Positions 13,101 through 20,928 of a DNA stretch of 64,000 nucleotides are shown here, one piece after another. Source of the stretch: JAGMES01 sp023128035. GTDB taxonomy: Bacteria; Bacillota; Halanaerobiia; DY22613. How positions within the stretch are numbered: the stretch's first letter is position 1; each line of letters begins with the position of its first letter. The notes under the pieces were generated by a model that worked only from the letters and a program-made list of their open reading frames with translations, had not been told where the DNA came from and ran no database searches. The DNA is taken from the NCBI GenBank assembly GCA_030627905.1, contig DAOVRZ010000002.1:1-64000 (forward strand), written 5' to 3'. The position numbers and the translations under genes were made by a program.

Positions 13101-16100
13101 TCAGCATTTTATGTGTTGTTATCAAAATACTCAGGGCAAGAGGATATTGTAATAGGTTCACCAACTGCTGGAAGACGCCATGCTGATCTGCAAAATGTTA
13201 TTGGAATGTTCGTAAACACACTTGCAATGAGAAATGCACCATCTGGCAATAAAACTTTTGTCAAGTTACTTGCAGAAGTTCGAGAAAATACGATAAAAGC
13301 ATATGATAATGAGGATTATCAGTTTGAAGAGTTGGTGGAAAAACTTAATCTACAGAGAGATTTGAGTCGGAATCCTTTATTTGATGTAATGTTCTCTGTG
13401 AAGAATTTCGATCGTGATGTGATGAAAACCGGAGATTTAGAGTTTGTTCCATATAGTTCTCTTAATAACATTTCAAAGTTTGATATGACACTTGATGCTG
13501 TTGAAGGAGATGATCGGATAGCCTTTATTATGGAATATTGTGTCGATCTCTATAAAAAGGAGACGATAGAAAAATTACTAACTCATTATGTGAATATTTT
13601 AAGACAGGTTACTCTGAATCCAGAGGCGAGACTGGCAGAGATCAATATGCTTAGTGAAACAGAGAAACAGCAGATTCTGTATGGATTTAATGCTACCCAG
13701 ATGGAGTATGAGTATGTGGAAGATAAAACATTACACGAACTATTTGTAGAACAGGCTGAAAAGTCACCAGATAATCTAGCCTTAGTTTTTGAGGAAAATA
13801 AACTGACATATAGAGAATTAAATATCAAGACAAATCAACTGGCCCATTTACTTAGAGAAAAAGGTGTTCAGCGGGATGAAATTATTGGCATAATGGCTGA
13901 GCGATCAATAGATATGGTTATAGCCATATTAGGGGTATTAAAAGCTGGTGGCGCATATATGCCGATAGATCCAGAATATCCTGTTGAAAGAATTAAATAT
14001 ATGCTTGAAGATAGTGGAGCTAAGATTTTAATTGCTCAGAATGAGTATGCAAAAAAATATTTTGTTAGTGATACTATCTCTAACGACACAAAAATCAAGT
14101 ATGATGGAATTATCATTGATTTGCAGGATAGAGATCTTTGCAATGAAGGTAATTTAGTGAATATTAACAAACCAACAGATTTGGCTTACATAATGTACAC
14201 TTCAGGTTCTACAGGTAATCCTAAGGGAGTAATGCTTGAACATCAGGGTGTAGTCAATCTGTCAAGTTATTGGAATGAATTGTTATGTTTTGAGGAAAAT
14301 CGAAATATTGTTCATATGGCTAATGTAGCTTTTGATGGTTCAATAAGTGAAATTTTCCCACCATTGCTCTTTGGAGCAACGATTTATATTATCAGAAAAG
14401 AAATAGCTCTGGATAGAATAGAGTTTATCAAATTTGTGAAAGAAAATCGCATTAATATCGCTCAATTTGTTCCAGTCACTTTAAAAGAACTACTTACACA
14501 GGATGAAAAGCCTAAAACTTTAAACAAAGTTGTGGTTGCAGGTGATAAACTTGAGGATTCGTTAAAGGATCAGATTCTTTCATTAGGATATCAGTTAAGT
14601 AATCACTATGGGCCAACTGAAGGAACAGTAGATTCGATAGTAGCAAGATGTGAACTAGGAAAAACTACCATTGGAAAACCTATCGCTAACAACAGAGTCT
14701 ATATCCTGGATAAAGATAATAACCCTACACCTGTGGGAGTTCCAGGAGAACTTTGTGTAGCAGGAGTGGGATTGGCGAGAGGATATTTAAATAAATCTGA
14801 CCTTACAGCAGAGAAATTTGTACAACATCCATTTTTACCTAATGAAAGAATATATCGGACAGGAGATCTTTCAACTTGGCAAGCTGATGGTAATATCACA
14901 TTTATCGGTCGGAGAGATCATCAAGTTAAGATTAGAGGATATAGAATTGAACCAGAAGAGATTGAATCCCAGCTTTTAAAACACGAATTCATAAAAGATG
15001 TAGTGGTAATTGATAAGGTAGATGCCAATGGAAGTAAATACCTGTGTGCATATATAGTTTCTATGGATGAACTCACCGCTGCCGAACTTAGAGCTCATCT
15101 TTTAAAAGAACTGCCAGACTATATGATCCCGTCATATTTTGTTCAGATAGATAATTTACTTCTTACCTCAAGTGGTAAGGTAGATAGAAAATCCCTACCT
15201 AATCTGGAAGGTGGAATGGAAATTGGGATAGAATATGTGGCACCAATCAATGAGGTAGAAGAAAAATTGATCGAGCTATGGCAGGAAGTTTTAGGAATGA
15301 CAGGCATAGGTATCAATCACAACTTCTTTGAAGTCGGTGGGCATTCGTTAAAGGCAATGGTACTTGTCTCAAAAATCCACAAAGAGTTAAATGCAGAAGT
15401 GCCTTTAGGAGAGGTATTCAAAAGGCCGACAATCAGGGAGCTGGCCCAGTATATTGCTGGTACAGAAGAAAATCTGTACTCATCAATAAAACCTGTAGAT
15501 CAAAAAGATGTTAACTCAACAAAATATTCTACAAATGTTTACCCAGCATCTTCAGCACAGAAGAGATTGTACATACCATGTCAGTTTAAAGATGTTGGGA
15601 TAAGTTACAATATGCCAGGGGCGTTAATGATTGAAGGTGCACTTGACCTGGAAAGGTTAGAAAATGCATTTAGACAATTAGTATTAAGACATGAAACTCT
15701 TCGTACATCATTTGAACTGATAGAAGAAGAAATTTTCCAAAAGATTCACCATGAAGTTAAGTTTTCAGTAAGCTACATTCATGCTGCTGAGGAGAAAGTA
15801 AATGAAATAGTCAATAATTTTGTGCAACCTTTTGATTTAAGTAATGCACCACTTTTTAGGGTGCAACTTGTAAAACTTGTCGATGAGAAATATCTGTTGC
15901 TCTTTGATATACATCATATCATTTCTGATGGGGTTTCAACTGGCATCCTGGTTAATGAATTTGTTAGCTTATATGAAGGTCAAGAGCTTTTGCCGCTTCC
16001 TATTCAGTACAAAGATTTCTCGGTGTGGCAGAATGATTTGTTTACGACAGAAGTAATCATAAAACAGAAAAAATATTGGCTGGATACTTTTTCAGGTAAA

Positions 16101-16904
16101 ATACCTGTGCTCAATCTACCAACCGATTATTCACGTCCAACGGTGCAAAGCTTTGAAGGAAGCAAGATTAACTTTGAGTTAGATAAAGAGCTGACTGGAA
16201 AACTGAAAGCTTTTTGCAAAGAGGTTGGTGTGACACTTTACATGGCGTTGTTAGCAAGTTTTAATGTATTAATGTTAAAATATACAGGGCAGGAAGATAT
16301 AGTGGTAGGTTCACCAATCGCTGGAAGACCTCATGCTGATTTGCAGGGTATCATCGGAATGTTTGTAAACACTCTTACTATGCGAAATTACTCTGAAGGC
16401 AATCTGACTTTTAAAGAGTTTTCGCAGAATGTAAAAACAAATGCATTGAAAGCCTATGAAAATCAAGATTACCCATTTGAGCAATTGGTTGAAGAGTTGG
16501 AAATACCAAGGGATATAAGTCGGAATCCTCTGTTTGATGTGGTTTTTGTTATGCAAAACACTGATAATGAGAGTTGTAAGATTCCTGGCTTAAAGTTTTC
16601 ATCTTACAGTTTTGACCATACTATAGCAAAATTTGACTTGTATTTTACCGCTCAAGAAATAAATGACATAATTAACTTCAATCTTATATATTGTACAAAA
16701 CTTTTTAGACAGGAGACAATGGAGAGACTTTCTAGACATCTAATTTATGTTCTCCGTCAAATAGTAGAGAATTCAGAAATAAAATTATTTGATATTACTC
16801 TATATTCACAAGAAGAAAAGGATAAATTGCTAGGAAATATGCAAATCGCCATGACAGAGGCAGATCTAGATGATGAAAAAATTGAAGCGGAATTTGAGTT
16901 TTAG
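4134..16904 (+). CDS. NRPS protein, four modules A-T-C-A-T-C-A-T-C-A-T-C
   Basis: 4256-aa peptide synthetase starting at ATG behind AAGGAGG. It begins directly with an A domain (no C domain) and ends with a C domain, so each module is split one domain out of phase. Approximate residues: A1 1-525, T1 535-610, C1 620-1055, A2 1075-1590, T2 1600-1670, C2 1685-2110, A3 2135-2645, T3 2660-2730, C3 2745-3170, A4 3190-3690, T4 3700-3775, C4 3800-4235. Every T domain has GGHSL and every C domain HHIISDG. A1-A3 form a distinct sub-family with FDPFLRDIF/FDAFLRDIF and a GRxxGLxHF-like stretch; codes by eye are DPRHLALLAK, DPRHLAVLFK and DARHLSLMVK, which I cannot assign. A4 reads DGSQVAHVDK, also unassigned. 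Modules 2 and 3 are near-copies over hundreds of residues. The acidic tail (DLDDEKIEAEFEF) probably docks the next protein. Confidence 0.96.
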   Translation: MEFQSLHEKISYVASQMPNKIAIERGNEKVSFMEFEESSNQIANFLSVNIKKNKNIPVMLENSIELIEAILGVIKCGGVFAPIDPEFPESRIKLMIDKIDADWVITRSAWLDKLDRMMEGEKRRINALVLDLNDTNFADVAQYNNIDVFQFDSNLPKEYQNPASSRNKHCYIYFTSGSTGKPKAVLGRHRSLKHFIDWEIKEFGIDESFKVSQIISPSFDPFLRDIFVPLCTGATLVIPENREIVLNPLKLKKWIDDKQINLMHTVPSLFKALMAELDDANCFLKLEYILLAGELLRGNDIKKFFKLFGKRIELVNLYGPTETTLAKLFYRISEDDIDRVSIPVGKPIDGVRVMILNSKMQKCAVGSVGEIYIRTPYISSGYYNDRDLTREVFLQNPFTNNPQDIIYKTGDLGITHPNKDVEIVGRVDHQVKIRGVRIEPGEIENQIVQFENVNEAVVTAREEEDGSKYLCAYIILNEPFEVSKLREALATKLPDHMIPAYFVQLEKMPLTPNGKINRKSLPDPAKTIDSGVEYLAPQSEIEEVLVKIWSEIFGVDGIGVNHNFFDMGGHSLRAMTIVAKIQKELNLEVRLKEIFVNPTIKKLSAYIENSVKNRSSMIAPLDEKEYKNGVYPMSSAQKRLSILNQLDRSNLSYNIPRLIMLEGVLNYQKLEQSFITLINRHETLRTSFESKDGDIVQRVHQEVEFKITYLNSKESELDVLLKQFVQPFDLSKAPLLRVWLAKLDNKHALFFDMHHIISDGASIAILIKELVSLYEGKELLPLPIQYKDFSKWQNDLFTSDAIKVQEKFWLDTFKNSQTGEIPVLNMPTDYMRLPDSTYEGSIVRFEIDAEITGKLKALSKETNATMFMIMLASYNVWLSKYSGQEDIVIGSPMAGRHHAGLESIIGMFLNTLALRNFPEGKKTFKEFLEEVGENTLKAFDNQDYQFEQLVEKLNIPRDLGRSPLFDVMFVMQDPDQPEIMAGDLKLSSYLFDNKTAKYDLVFYAIEDNDKIRCLFNYRTALFSKETIQSYVSSFKDIFKEIIKEPEKPIYQISKIVPTKNRSLSNEYTKDLNLTSLLNYTIEGVFYENVDRYPENIAIEYGKRSISYAELDKRSNAIANSILKLGIEKGSRIGVMTLDRLEIITSILGILKSGYIFVPFDLTYPEQRLKTLLQIADTRLVLTDKNNLEKVTNLTASLGTATGAGVLEIKIINEFQGAVERPGITHLPDDDTYLYFTSGSTGQPKGIVGRYQGLLHFSLWERERLNLGKNSKVSQLSSPAFDPFLRDIFVPLLAGGTICIPESKEISMSGSKLARWIDQSGVSLIHCVPSVFKLINQAEISKEMFQKLQYILLAGERVTPQILAPWYEIFGERIQLVNVYGPTEVTLFKACYFIKEEDCTKRTIPVGKALDGSQIIILDDEMNLCSTGVSGEIYLRTPYRSRGYFKNEELTSKVFVPNPFNNDLDDLLYKTGDIGRIQPDGNLEFIGRTDNQVKVRGVRIEPGEIENTLLKHPAVLETVVIDRKDDDAEIYLAAYFVLKENVTSLELREFMIGYLPEYMIPSYFVSLDRLPLSPNGKIDYRALPEPEGKIETGVEYEPPKTTLEVKLVEIWSEILGRAGIGVNDNFFILGGHSLKATSLIAKIYKELNVELPLRTVFKYQTIRKLAKVIEESSESTYMRIEQIEEREYYPVSSAQKRLYLLQQMENKSTSYNIPKVLSITGELSVERLTDVFQKLIQRHESLRTSFETIDGEIVQRVHQDVDFEVTYFEAEESELSKIVKQFVKPFDLKKAPLLRVGLVKQADNSYVLLVDIHHIISDGTSTGLLVKEFASLYEGKELLPLRLQYKEFVVWQNELFATGVIKEQEAYWLDTFAHPENSEFPVLNLPTDYPRPREHTFEGSNVFFAMSEELTGKLVALSRETETTLFMVLLASYNILLSKYSDQKDIVVGSPIAGRHHPDLESIIGIFVNTLALRNHPTANKTFKEFLQEVKENSLSAFENQDYQFEQLVEKLNILKDLSRHPLFDVVFNMQNPDRSGITAGNLKVAPYNLENRAAKYDLILYAFEGEKSIQCIFNFCTVLFKKETIQVLASSFIDILKEVVEESDKLIYQIGKVSLQENKPFAHKFQKNLSVNALQDQTLEGLFYNNVDRYPEKIAVESGQKVITYAELDQRSNAIANSILDMGFEKGSRIGIMTLDRLEIITALLSILKSGYTFVPFDLSHPEKRLETLLQIADLKLILTDQSNLENVTKLISSTGSTKVEIRLIEEFTQLNKSDIRMLRPEIIYRPDDEIYLYFTSGSTGKPKGIVGCYQGLLHFIKWEIEKLNLIERCKVSQLSTPAFDAFLRDIFVPLIAGGTICIPESKETSMNGDKLAKWIDQSGVTLVHCVPSIFKLINQAELSNEMFMKLQYILMSGERVTTQMVDNWYEIFGGRIQLINLYGPTETTMVKTYYFLNKEDRYTRVIPVGKAMEGSQIMILDEDKNLCLPGIIGEIYIRTPYRTKGYFRNPELTSEIFIPNPFNNDLDDLLYKTGDLGRILYDGNLEFIGRIDNQVKIRGVRIEPGEIENMLLKHPAVLETVVMDRKDSDGETYLASYLVLKEEVSSLQIREFLTEYLPEFMIPGYFITLDRLPLTPNGKIDYKALPEPREKVEIGKEFEQPTTTIEIKLAQIWSDILRRNTIGVNDSFFVLGGHSLKAIMLINKIHREFDVELSLKTVFTHSTIRELALIIEESVKKAYSEIEPVEEREYYPLSSAQKRLYVLHQMESNSTSYNMPKVMYINGELSVDKLSNVFFELIERHESLRTSFVMIDGEVVQKVHKDVDFEISFDEASEDQAEEIIKGFVRPFDLSKAPLLRVKLVKLEETRHLLLVDMHHIISDGTSVGLLVKEFVSLYGGQELLVLPVQYKDFAVWQNTLFANGTIKEQENYWLDIFADSEDGEIPILNMPTDYPRPLIQSFRGDQIRIQIGSEITEQLKELATQTNSTMYMVLVSAFYVLLSKYSGQEDIVIGSPTAGRRHADLQNVIGMFVNTLAMRNAPSGNKTFVKLLAEVRENTIKAYDNEDYQFEELVEKLNLQRDLSRNPLFDVMFSVKNFDRDVMKTGDLEFVPYSSLNNISKFDMTLDAVEGDDRIAFIMEYCVDLYKKETIEKLLTHYVNILRQVTLNPEARLAEINMLSETEKQQILYGFNATQMEYEYVEDKTLHELFVEQAEKSPDNLALVFEENKLTYRELNIKTNQLAHLLREKGVQRDEIIGIMAERSIDMVIAILGVLKAGGAYMPIDPEYPVERIKYMLEDSGAKILIAQNEYAKKYFVSDTISNDTKIKYDGIIIDLQDRDLCNEGNLVNINKPTDLAYIMYTSGSTGNPKGVMLEHQGVVNLSSYWNELLCFEENRNIVHMANVAFDGSISEIFPPLLFGATIYIIRKEIALDRIEFIKFVKENRINIAQFVPVTLKELLTQDEKPKTLNKVVVAGDKLEDSLKDQILSLGYQLSNHYGPTEGTVDSIVARCELGKTTIGKPIANNRVYILDKDNNPTPVGVPGELCVAGVGLARGYLNKSDLTAEKFVQHPFLPNERIYRTGDLSTWQADGNITFIGRRDHQVKIRGYRIEPEEIESQLLKHEFIKDVVVIDKVDANGSKYLCAYIVSMDELTAAELRAHLLKELPDYMIPSYFVQIDNLLLTSSGKVDRKSLPNLEGGMEIGIEYVAPINEVEEKLIELWQEVLGMTGIGINHNFFEVGGHSLKAMVLVSKIHKELNAEVPLGEVFKRPTIRELAQYIAGTEENLYSSIKPVDQKDVNSTKYSTNVYPASSAQKRLYIPCQFKDVGISYNMPGALMIEGALDLERLENAFRQLVLRHETLRTSFELIEEEIFQKIHHEVKFSVSYIHAAEEKVNEIVNNFVQPFDLSNAPLFRVQLVKLVDEKYLLLFDIHHIISDGVSTGILVNEFVSLYEGQELLPLPIQYKDFSVWQNDLFTTEVIIKQKKYWLDTFSGKIPVLNLPTDYSRPTVQSFEGSKINFELDKELTGKLKAFCKEVGVTLYMALLASFNVLMLKYTGQEDIVVGSPIAGRPHADLQGIIGMFVNTLTMRNYSEGNLTFKEFSQNVKTNALKAYENQDYPFEQLVEELEIPRDISRNPLFDVVFVMQNTDNESCKIPGLKFSSYSFDHTIAKFDLYFTAQEINDIINFNLIYCTKLFRQETMERLSRHLIYVLRQIVENSEIKLFDITLYSQEEKDKLLGNMQIAMTEADLDDEKIEAEFEF

Positions 16905-16921
16905 TTGAAGGGAGGCAAACC

Positions 16922-19900
16922 ATGAAATTAACAGATTATGATTTATTATTACTTTCAGAACCCAAATATATTGAGCAAAATAAATATTGGTTAAATAAAT
17001 TGTCAGGAGAAATGACCAGAACTGGTTTAATGCCTGATTTGAATCGTAGTAAAGATCGTCAAAGTAAGGAAATGGATTTTTTGATTACTGATAATTTATG
17101 GGCCAGAATTAGCAAAATAACAAAGAAAATGAATATGTCAGTCTATCTGATGATGCTAACCAACTTAAAAATCTTAACATTTTTATATACAAAAAATGAG
17201 GATATTGCTATTATTTCTCCAGTATATAAACCTAAACGTACTAAGCAGACACTTAATGAGTTTGTTGTGATACGTGATAGTATTAATGAAGAGATGACAT
17301 TTATGGAACTGCTCTTAGCTATAAGAGAAACAGCGTTAGAAGCTTATGACAACCAAGACTATCCCTTTACCAAAATACTGGAAAGCTTAGAATTATCGGG
17401 AGAAGAAGATAGCTTATTTGGTCTAGCTTGTTTGTTAAAAAATATTCATGATGAAGTTGAGTTAAATCAATTTCAAAGTGGGATTACTCTTTCTTTCGAA
17501 GTGTTAGAGAACTCTTTGAAAGCAAGTGTTTTCTATAACAATGCATTTACTGGCGAATTCACAATTACTCAATTTTGCAAACATTATGTTAGTATCTTGG
17601 AGCAAGCACTTGAAAATCCACAAGTTAAATTGTCAGAATTAACTCTTTTGTCAGATGAAGAAAGGCAAGAAATACTGGTTGATTTCAACAATACGAAGGG
17701 TGAATATCCTCAGAATAAGGCTATCCACCAACTATTTGAGGAACAGGTGGCGCAGACTCCAGAGAATACAGCAGTTGTATTTGAAAACCAACAGCTAACT
17801 TATCAAGAGCTTAATATCAGAGCTAATCATCTGGCAAAAGCGTTGAGAGAAAAAGGTGTCATGCAAGACAGCATAATAGGCATAGTCACAAAACGTTCAT
17901 TAGATATGATAGTGGGGATATTGGGTATTTTGAAGGCTGGTGGGGCGTATTTACCGATAGATCCCAAACATCCACAGGAAAGAATAACCTTTATGCTGGA
18001 AGATTGTGAAAGTAGGCTGCTATTAACTGATGGCAGCCTCAAAGAAGTCGATGGATTTGCTGGAGAGATTATTGATCTTAACAAAGGAGCATTTTATGGC
18101 AATGAAGCAGAGGAAGTTGAAAATATCAACAGTTCCACAGACCTTGCTTATATCATGTATACTTCAGGCTCTACAGGTAGACCTAAAGGGGTAATGGTTG
18201 AGCATAAAAATGTAATTAGATTGGTTAAGAATACGAACTATGTAGAATTAAAGCCAGGTGATAGAATTCTGCAAACTGGTGCTTTGGTATTTGACGCATG
18301 TACCTTTGAAATCTGGGGCGCCTTATTGAACGGGCTTGAACTGTATCTGATCGATGAAAATGTTATTTTGGATGCTGAGAAACTGGATGAAACGCTTAAA
18401 AAGTATCAGATAACTACTTTATGGCTTACCTCGCCACTTTTTAACCAGCTATCAGTCCAAAAGCCTGAGATGTTTGAGACAGTTCGAAATCTGTTAGTTG
18501 GTGGTGATATTTTATCTCCAAAACACATAAATACAGTAAGAAATTGCTCCTCTAATACAAAGATCATAAACGGTTATGGCCCTACAGAGAATACGACATT
18601 TTCCATTTGTAATTCTATTGATATTGAATATGAAGATAATATACCTATTGGTAGACCAATTAGTAATTCAACTGCTTATATAATTGATAGACATAATAAA
18701 CTTTGTCCGATAGGAGTGTCTGGTGAACTGTGTGTCAGTGGTGATGGTGTTGCCAGGGGATATTTAAACAATTCAGAACTTACAGCGGAGAAATTTGTGC
18801 TAAATCCTTTTGAGATCGGGATGAGAATGTACAAAACTGGAGATTTGGCAAGGTGGCTACCAGATGGGAACGTAGAATTTGTTGGTCGGATTGATCAACA
18901 GGTGAAGATCAGAGGATTTCGAATTGACCCTGGTGAGATTGAGAGCCAATTATTAGGATTGGAATCTGTGAAAGAAGCAGTAGTATTGGCGAAACAGAGT
19001 GAAAACCATGGTAAATACTTAATCGCCTATGTGGTAGTTGATGGTGAACTTGTTGTGGGTGAGCTAAGAGAATGCCTGTCAAAAAATTTACCATCACACA
19101 TGATACCATCTTATTTTGTACAACTTAATAGCATTCCTCTTACTAAAAATGGCAAGGTGGACAAAAAAGCGCTGCCTGAGCCTGATGGAAATATCGTTTC
19201 AGGAGAGAAATTCGTAGCGCCCCGCGATTATATTGAAGAAAAATTAGCTGCGGTCTGGGAAGATGTGCTGGGGATAGATACAGTAGGAATAAACGATAAT
19301 TTCTTTAATCTTGGTGGGGATTCGATCAAAGCAATACAGATTGCCTCAAGGCTTAACAAATATGGGCTTAAAATGGAAATAAAAGATTTGTTTCAGTATC
19401 ATAGTATTAACGAGTTAAGTGGTTTTATCAAAAATGTCCAGATCACAGCAGATCAGGGTATTGTTGAAGGAGAAGTAAAACTTATTCCTGTACAGGCATG
19501 GTTTTTTCAGCAGAAGTTTACCAATATGTATCATTTTAATCATTCGATCATGCTTTATAGTAAAGAAGGGTTTGAAGAAAATGCTATAAGGAAAACATTC
19601 ACCAAAATAGTTGAGCACCACGATGCGTTAAGAATGGTGTATAAAATCGAGGGTAGCTTGATTAGGCAGTACAACAGGGAACTAGAAGGCGATTTGTTTG
19701 ATTTAAAAATCTTCAACTTCGCTGGTGAGTTGGATTATGAGGCAAAGATTGAGGAAGAAGCAAATAAGATTCAGTCGGGGATTGATCTTGAGGTTGGGCC
19801 CCTTGTAAAACTGGGATTATTTAAAACAAAAGATGGTGACCACCTCTTGGTAGCAATCCATCATCTTGTGGTTGATGGAATATCATGGAGAATCATTTTC

Positions 19901-20866
19901 GAAGATCTAGCTGACGCATATAAGCAAGCACTTACAGGAGAAGAGATAAAACTGCCCGCAAAAACCCATTCATTTAAAGAGTGGTCAGAAAAACTTAACG
20001 AGTTCGCTCAAAGTAATGAAATGAAGAGGTTACTAGATTATTGGGAAAAACTTGTGCAGATAGATGTAAAACTTCTACCTAAAGATTGGGATATAGAATG
20101 TAGGAAAGTTAAAGATAGCAATGTATTACCAATGGTGCTGGAAAGCGAATATACTGAAAAATTATTAAAGCATGTAAACAAAGCATATAATACCGAAATT
20201 AATGACATATTGCTTACAACTCTAGGACTGGCAATAAAGGATTGGACTAGAAATGACAGGGTGCTGATCAACCTCGAAGGGCATGGTCGGGAAGAAATCA
20301 TCAAAGGAATAGATATCACAAGAACAGTAGGGTGGTTCACAACACAATACCCAATGATCCTCAATATGAGCAATTCAGATGACCTTTCTTATCTCATTAA
20401 GCTTGTGAAAGAAAATCTAAGAAAAGTTCCAGACAAAGGAATATCATATGGAATACTTAGATATCTCACTCTAGATAAAAATAAGGCTGAAGACATATTG
20501 ACGGTAAATCCAGAGATTAGTTTTAACTACTTAGGCCAATTTGATCAGGATGTAAATAAAGGTGTTTTTAACCCTTCAAAAGTTTCTACAGGTGCTGGAA
20601 TCAGTACCGAGATTGAGAGTAAATATGCTTTTGATATAAATGGAATGATAGCTAACGGCCAGTTGGTATTGAAATTCAGCTACAATGAGCATGAATACAA
20701 ACCTGAAACTGTCCAATATTTAGTAGATAGGTATCATGAAAATCTAATACGTATCATCGATCATTGTACACAACTGGAAGAGACTGATATTACTCCTTCG
20801 GATTTGGGAGATAGTACTCTTTCGCTTGAAGAGTTAGATGCAATAGCTGATTTATTTGATGATTAA
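16922..20866 (+). CDS. NRPS protein, half-C-A-T-E, predicted D-Val module
   Basis: 1314-aa synthetase, 17 bp after the previous NRPS gene, with GGGAGG before its ATG. Residues 1-245 match only the C-terminal lobe of a condensation domain (YWLNKLSG, NQDYPF, then the usual linker). There is no N-lobe and no HHxxxDG, so it cannot condense by itself. A domain ~255-750 with YTSGSTGRPKG; the by-eye code DAFWLGGTFK is one residue from the classic Val code. T domain ~765-840 carries GGDSIKA, the form typical of T domains before epimerases. The E domain ~850-1295 has HHLVVDG and the E-type EGHGRE and TVGWFTTQYP motifs. The tail (SLEELDAIADLFDD) resembles donor communication tails after E domains. Expected role: accept the chain through the C domain at the end of the previous protein, add Val and invert it to D-Val. 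Confidence 0.95.
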   Translation: MKLTDYDLLLLSEPKYIEQNKYWLNKLSGEMTRTGLMPDLNRSKDRQSKEMDFLITDNLWARISKITKKMNMSVYLMMLTNLKILTFLYTKNEDIAIISPVYKPKRTKQTLNEFVVIRDSINEEMTFMELLLAIRETALEAYDNQDYPFTKILESLELSGEEDSLFGLACLLKNIHDEVELNQFQSGITLSFEVLENSLKASVFYNNAFTGEFTITQFCKHYVSILEQALENPQVKLSELTLLSDEERQEILVDFNNTKGEYPQNKAIHQLFEEQVAQTPENTAVVFENQQLTYQELNIRANHLAKALREKGVMQDSIIGIVTKRSLDMIVGILGILKAGGAYLPIDPKHPQERITFMLEDCESRLLLTDGSLKEVDGFAGEIIDLNKGAFYGNEAEEVENINSSTDLAYIMYTSGSTGRPKGVMVEHKNVIRLVKNTNYVELKPGDRILQTGALVFDACTFEIWGALLNGLELYLIDENVILDAEKLDETLKKYQITTLWLTSPLFNQLSVQKPEMFETVRNLLVGGDILSPKHINTVRNCSSNTKIINGYGPTENTTFSICNSIDIEYEDNIPIGRPISNSTAYIIDRHNKLCPIGVSGELCVSGDGVARGYLNNSELTAEKFVLNPFEIGMRMYKTGDLARWLPDGNVEFVGRIDQQVKIRGFRIDPGEIESQLLGLESVKEAVVLAKQSENHGKYLIAYVVVDGELVVGELRECLSKNLPSHMIPSYFVQLNSIPLTKNGKVDKKALPEPDGNIVSGEKFVAPRDYIEEKLAAVWEDVLGIDTVGINDNFFNLGGDSIKAIQIASRLNKYGLKMEIKDLFQYHSINELSGFIKNVQITADQGIVEGEVKLIPVQAWFFQQKFTNMYHFNHSIMLYSKEGFEENAIRKTFTKIVEHHDALRMVYKIEGSLIRQYNRELEGDLFDLKIFNFAGELDYEAKIEEEANKIQSGIDLEVGPLVKLGLFKTKDGDHLLVAIHHLVVDGISWRIIFEDLADAYKQALTGEEIKLPAKTHSFKEWSEKLNEFAQSNEMKRLLDYWEKLVQIDVKLLPKDWDIECRKVKDSNVLPMVLESEYTEKLLKHVNKAYNTEINDILLTTLGLAIKDWTRNDRVLINLEGHGREEIIKGIDITRTVGWFTTQYPMILNMSNSDDLSYLIKLVKENLRKVPDKGISYGILRYLTLDKNKAEDILTVNPEISFNYLGQFDQDVNKGVFNPSKVSTGAGISTEIESKYAFDINGMIANGQLVLKFSYNEHEYKPETVQYLVDRYHENLIRIIDHCTQLEETDITPSDLGDSTLSLEELDAIADLFDD

Positions 20867-20928
20867 CAGGTGTGTCTGAGCGGCTTATTTATACTTAAGC
20901 TATGAAAGATTAGAGAGGATGAAGCTTA

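Noticed and set aside
20867..20928. Possible promoter between the A-T-E and C-T-TE genes
   Set aside because: Only 62 bp and no -35/-10 pair with proper spacing; read as part of one operon.
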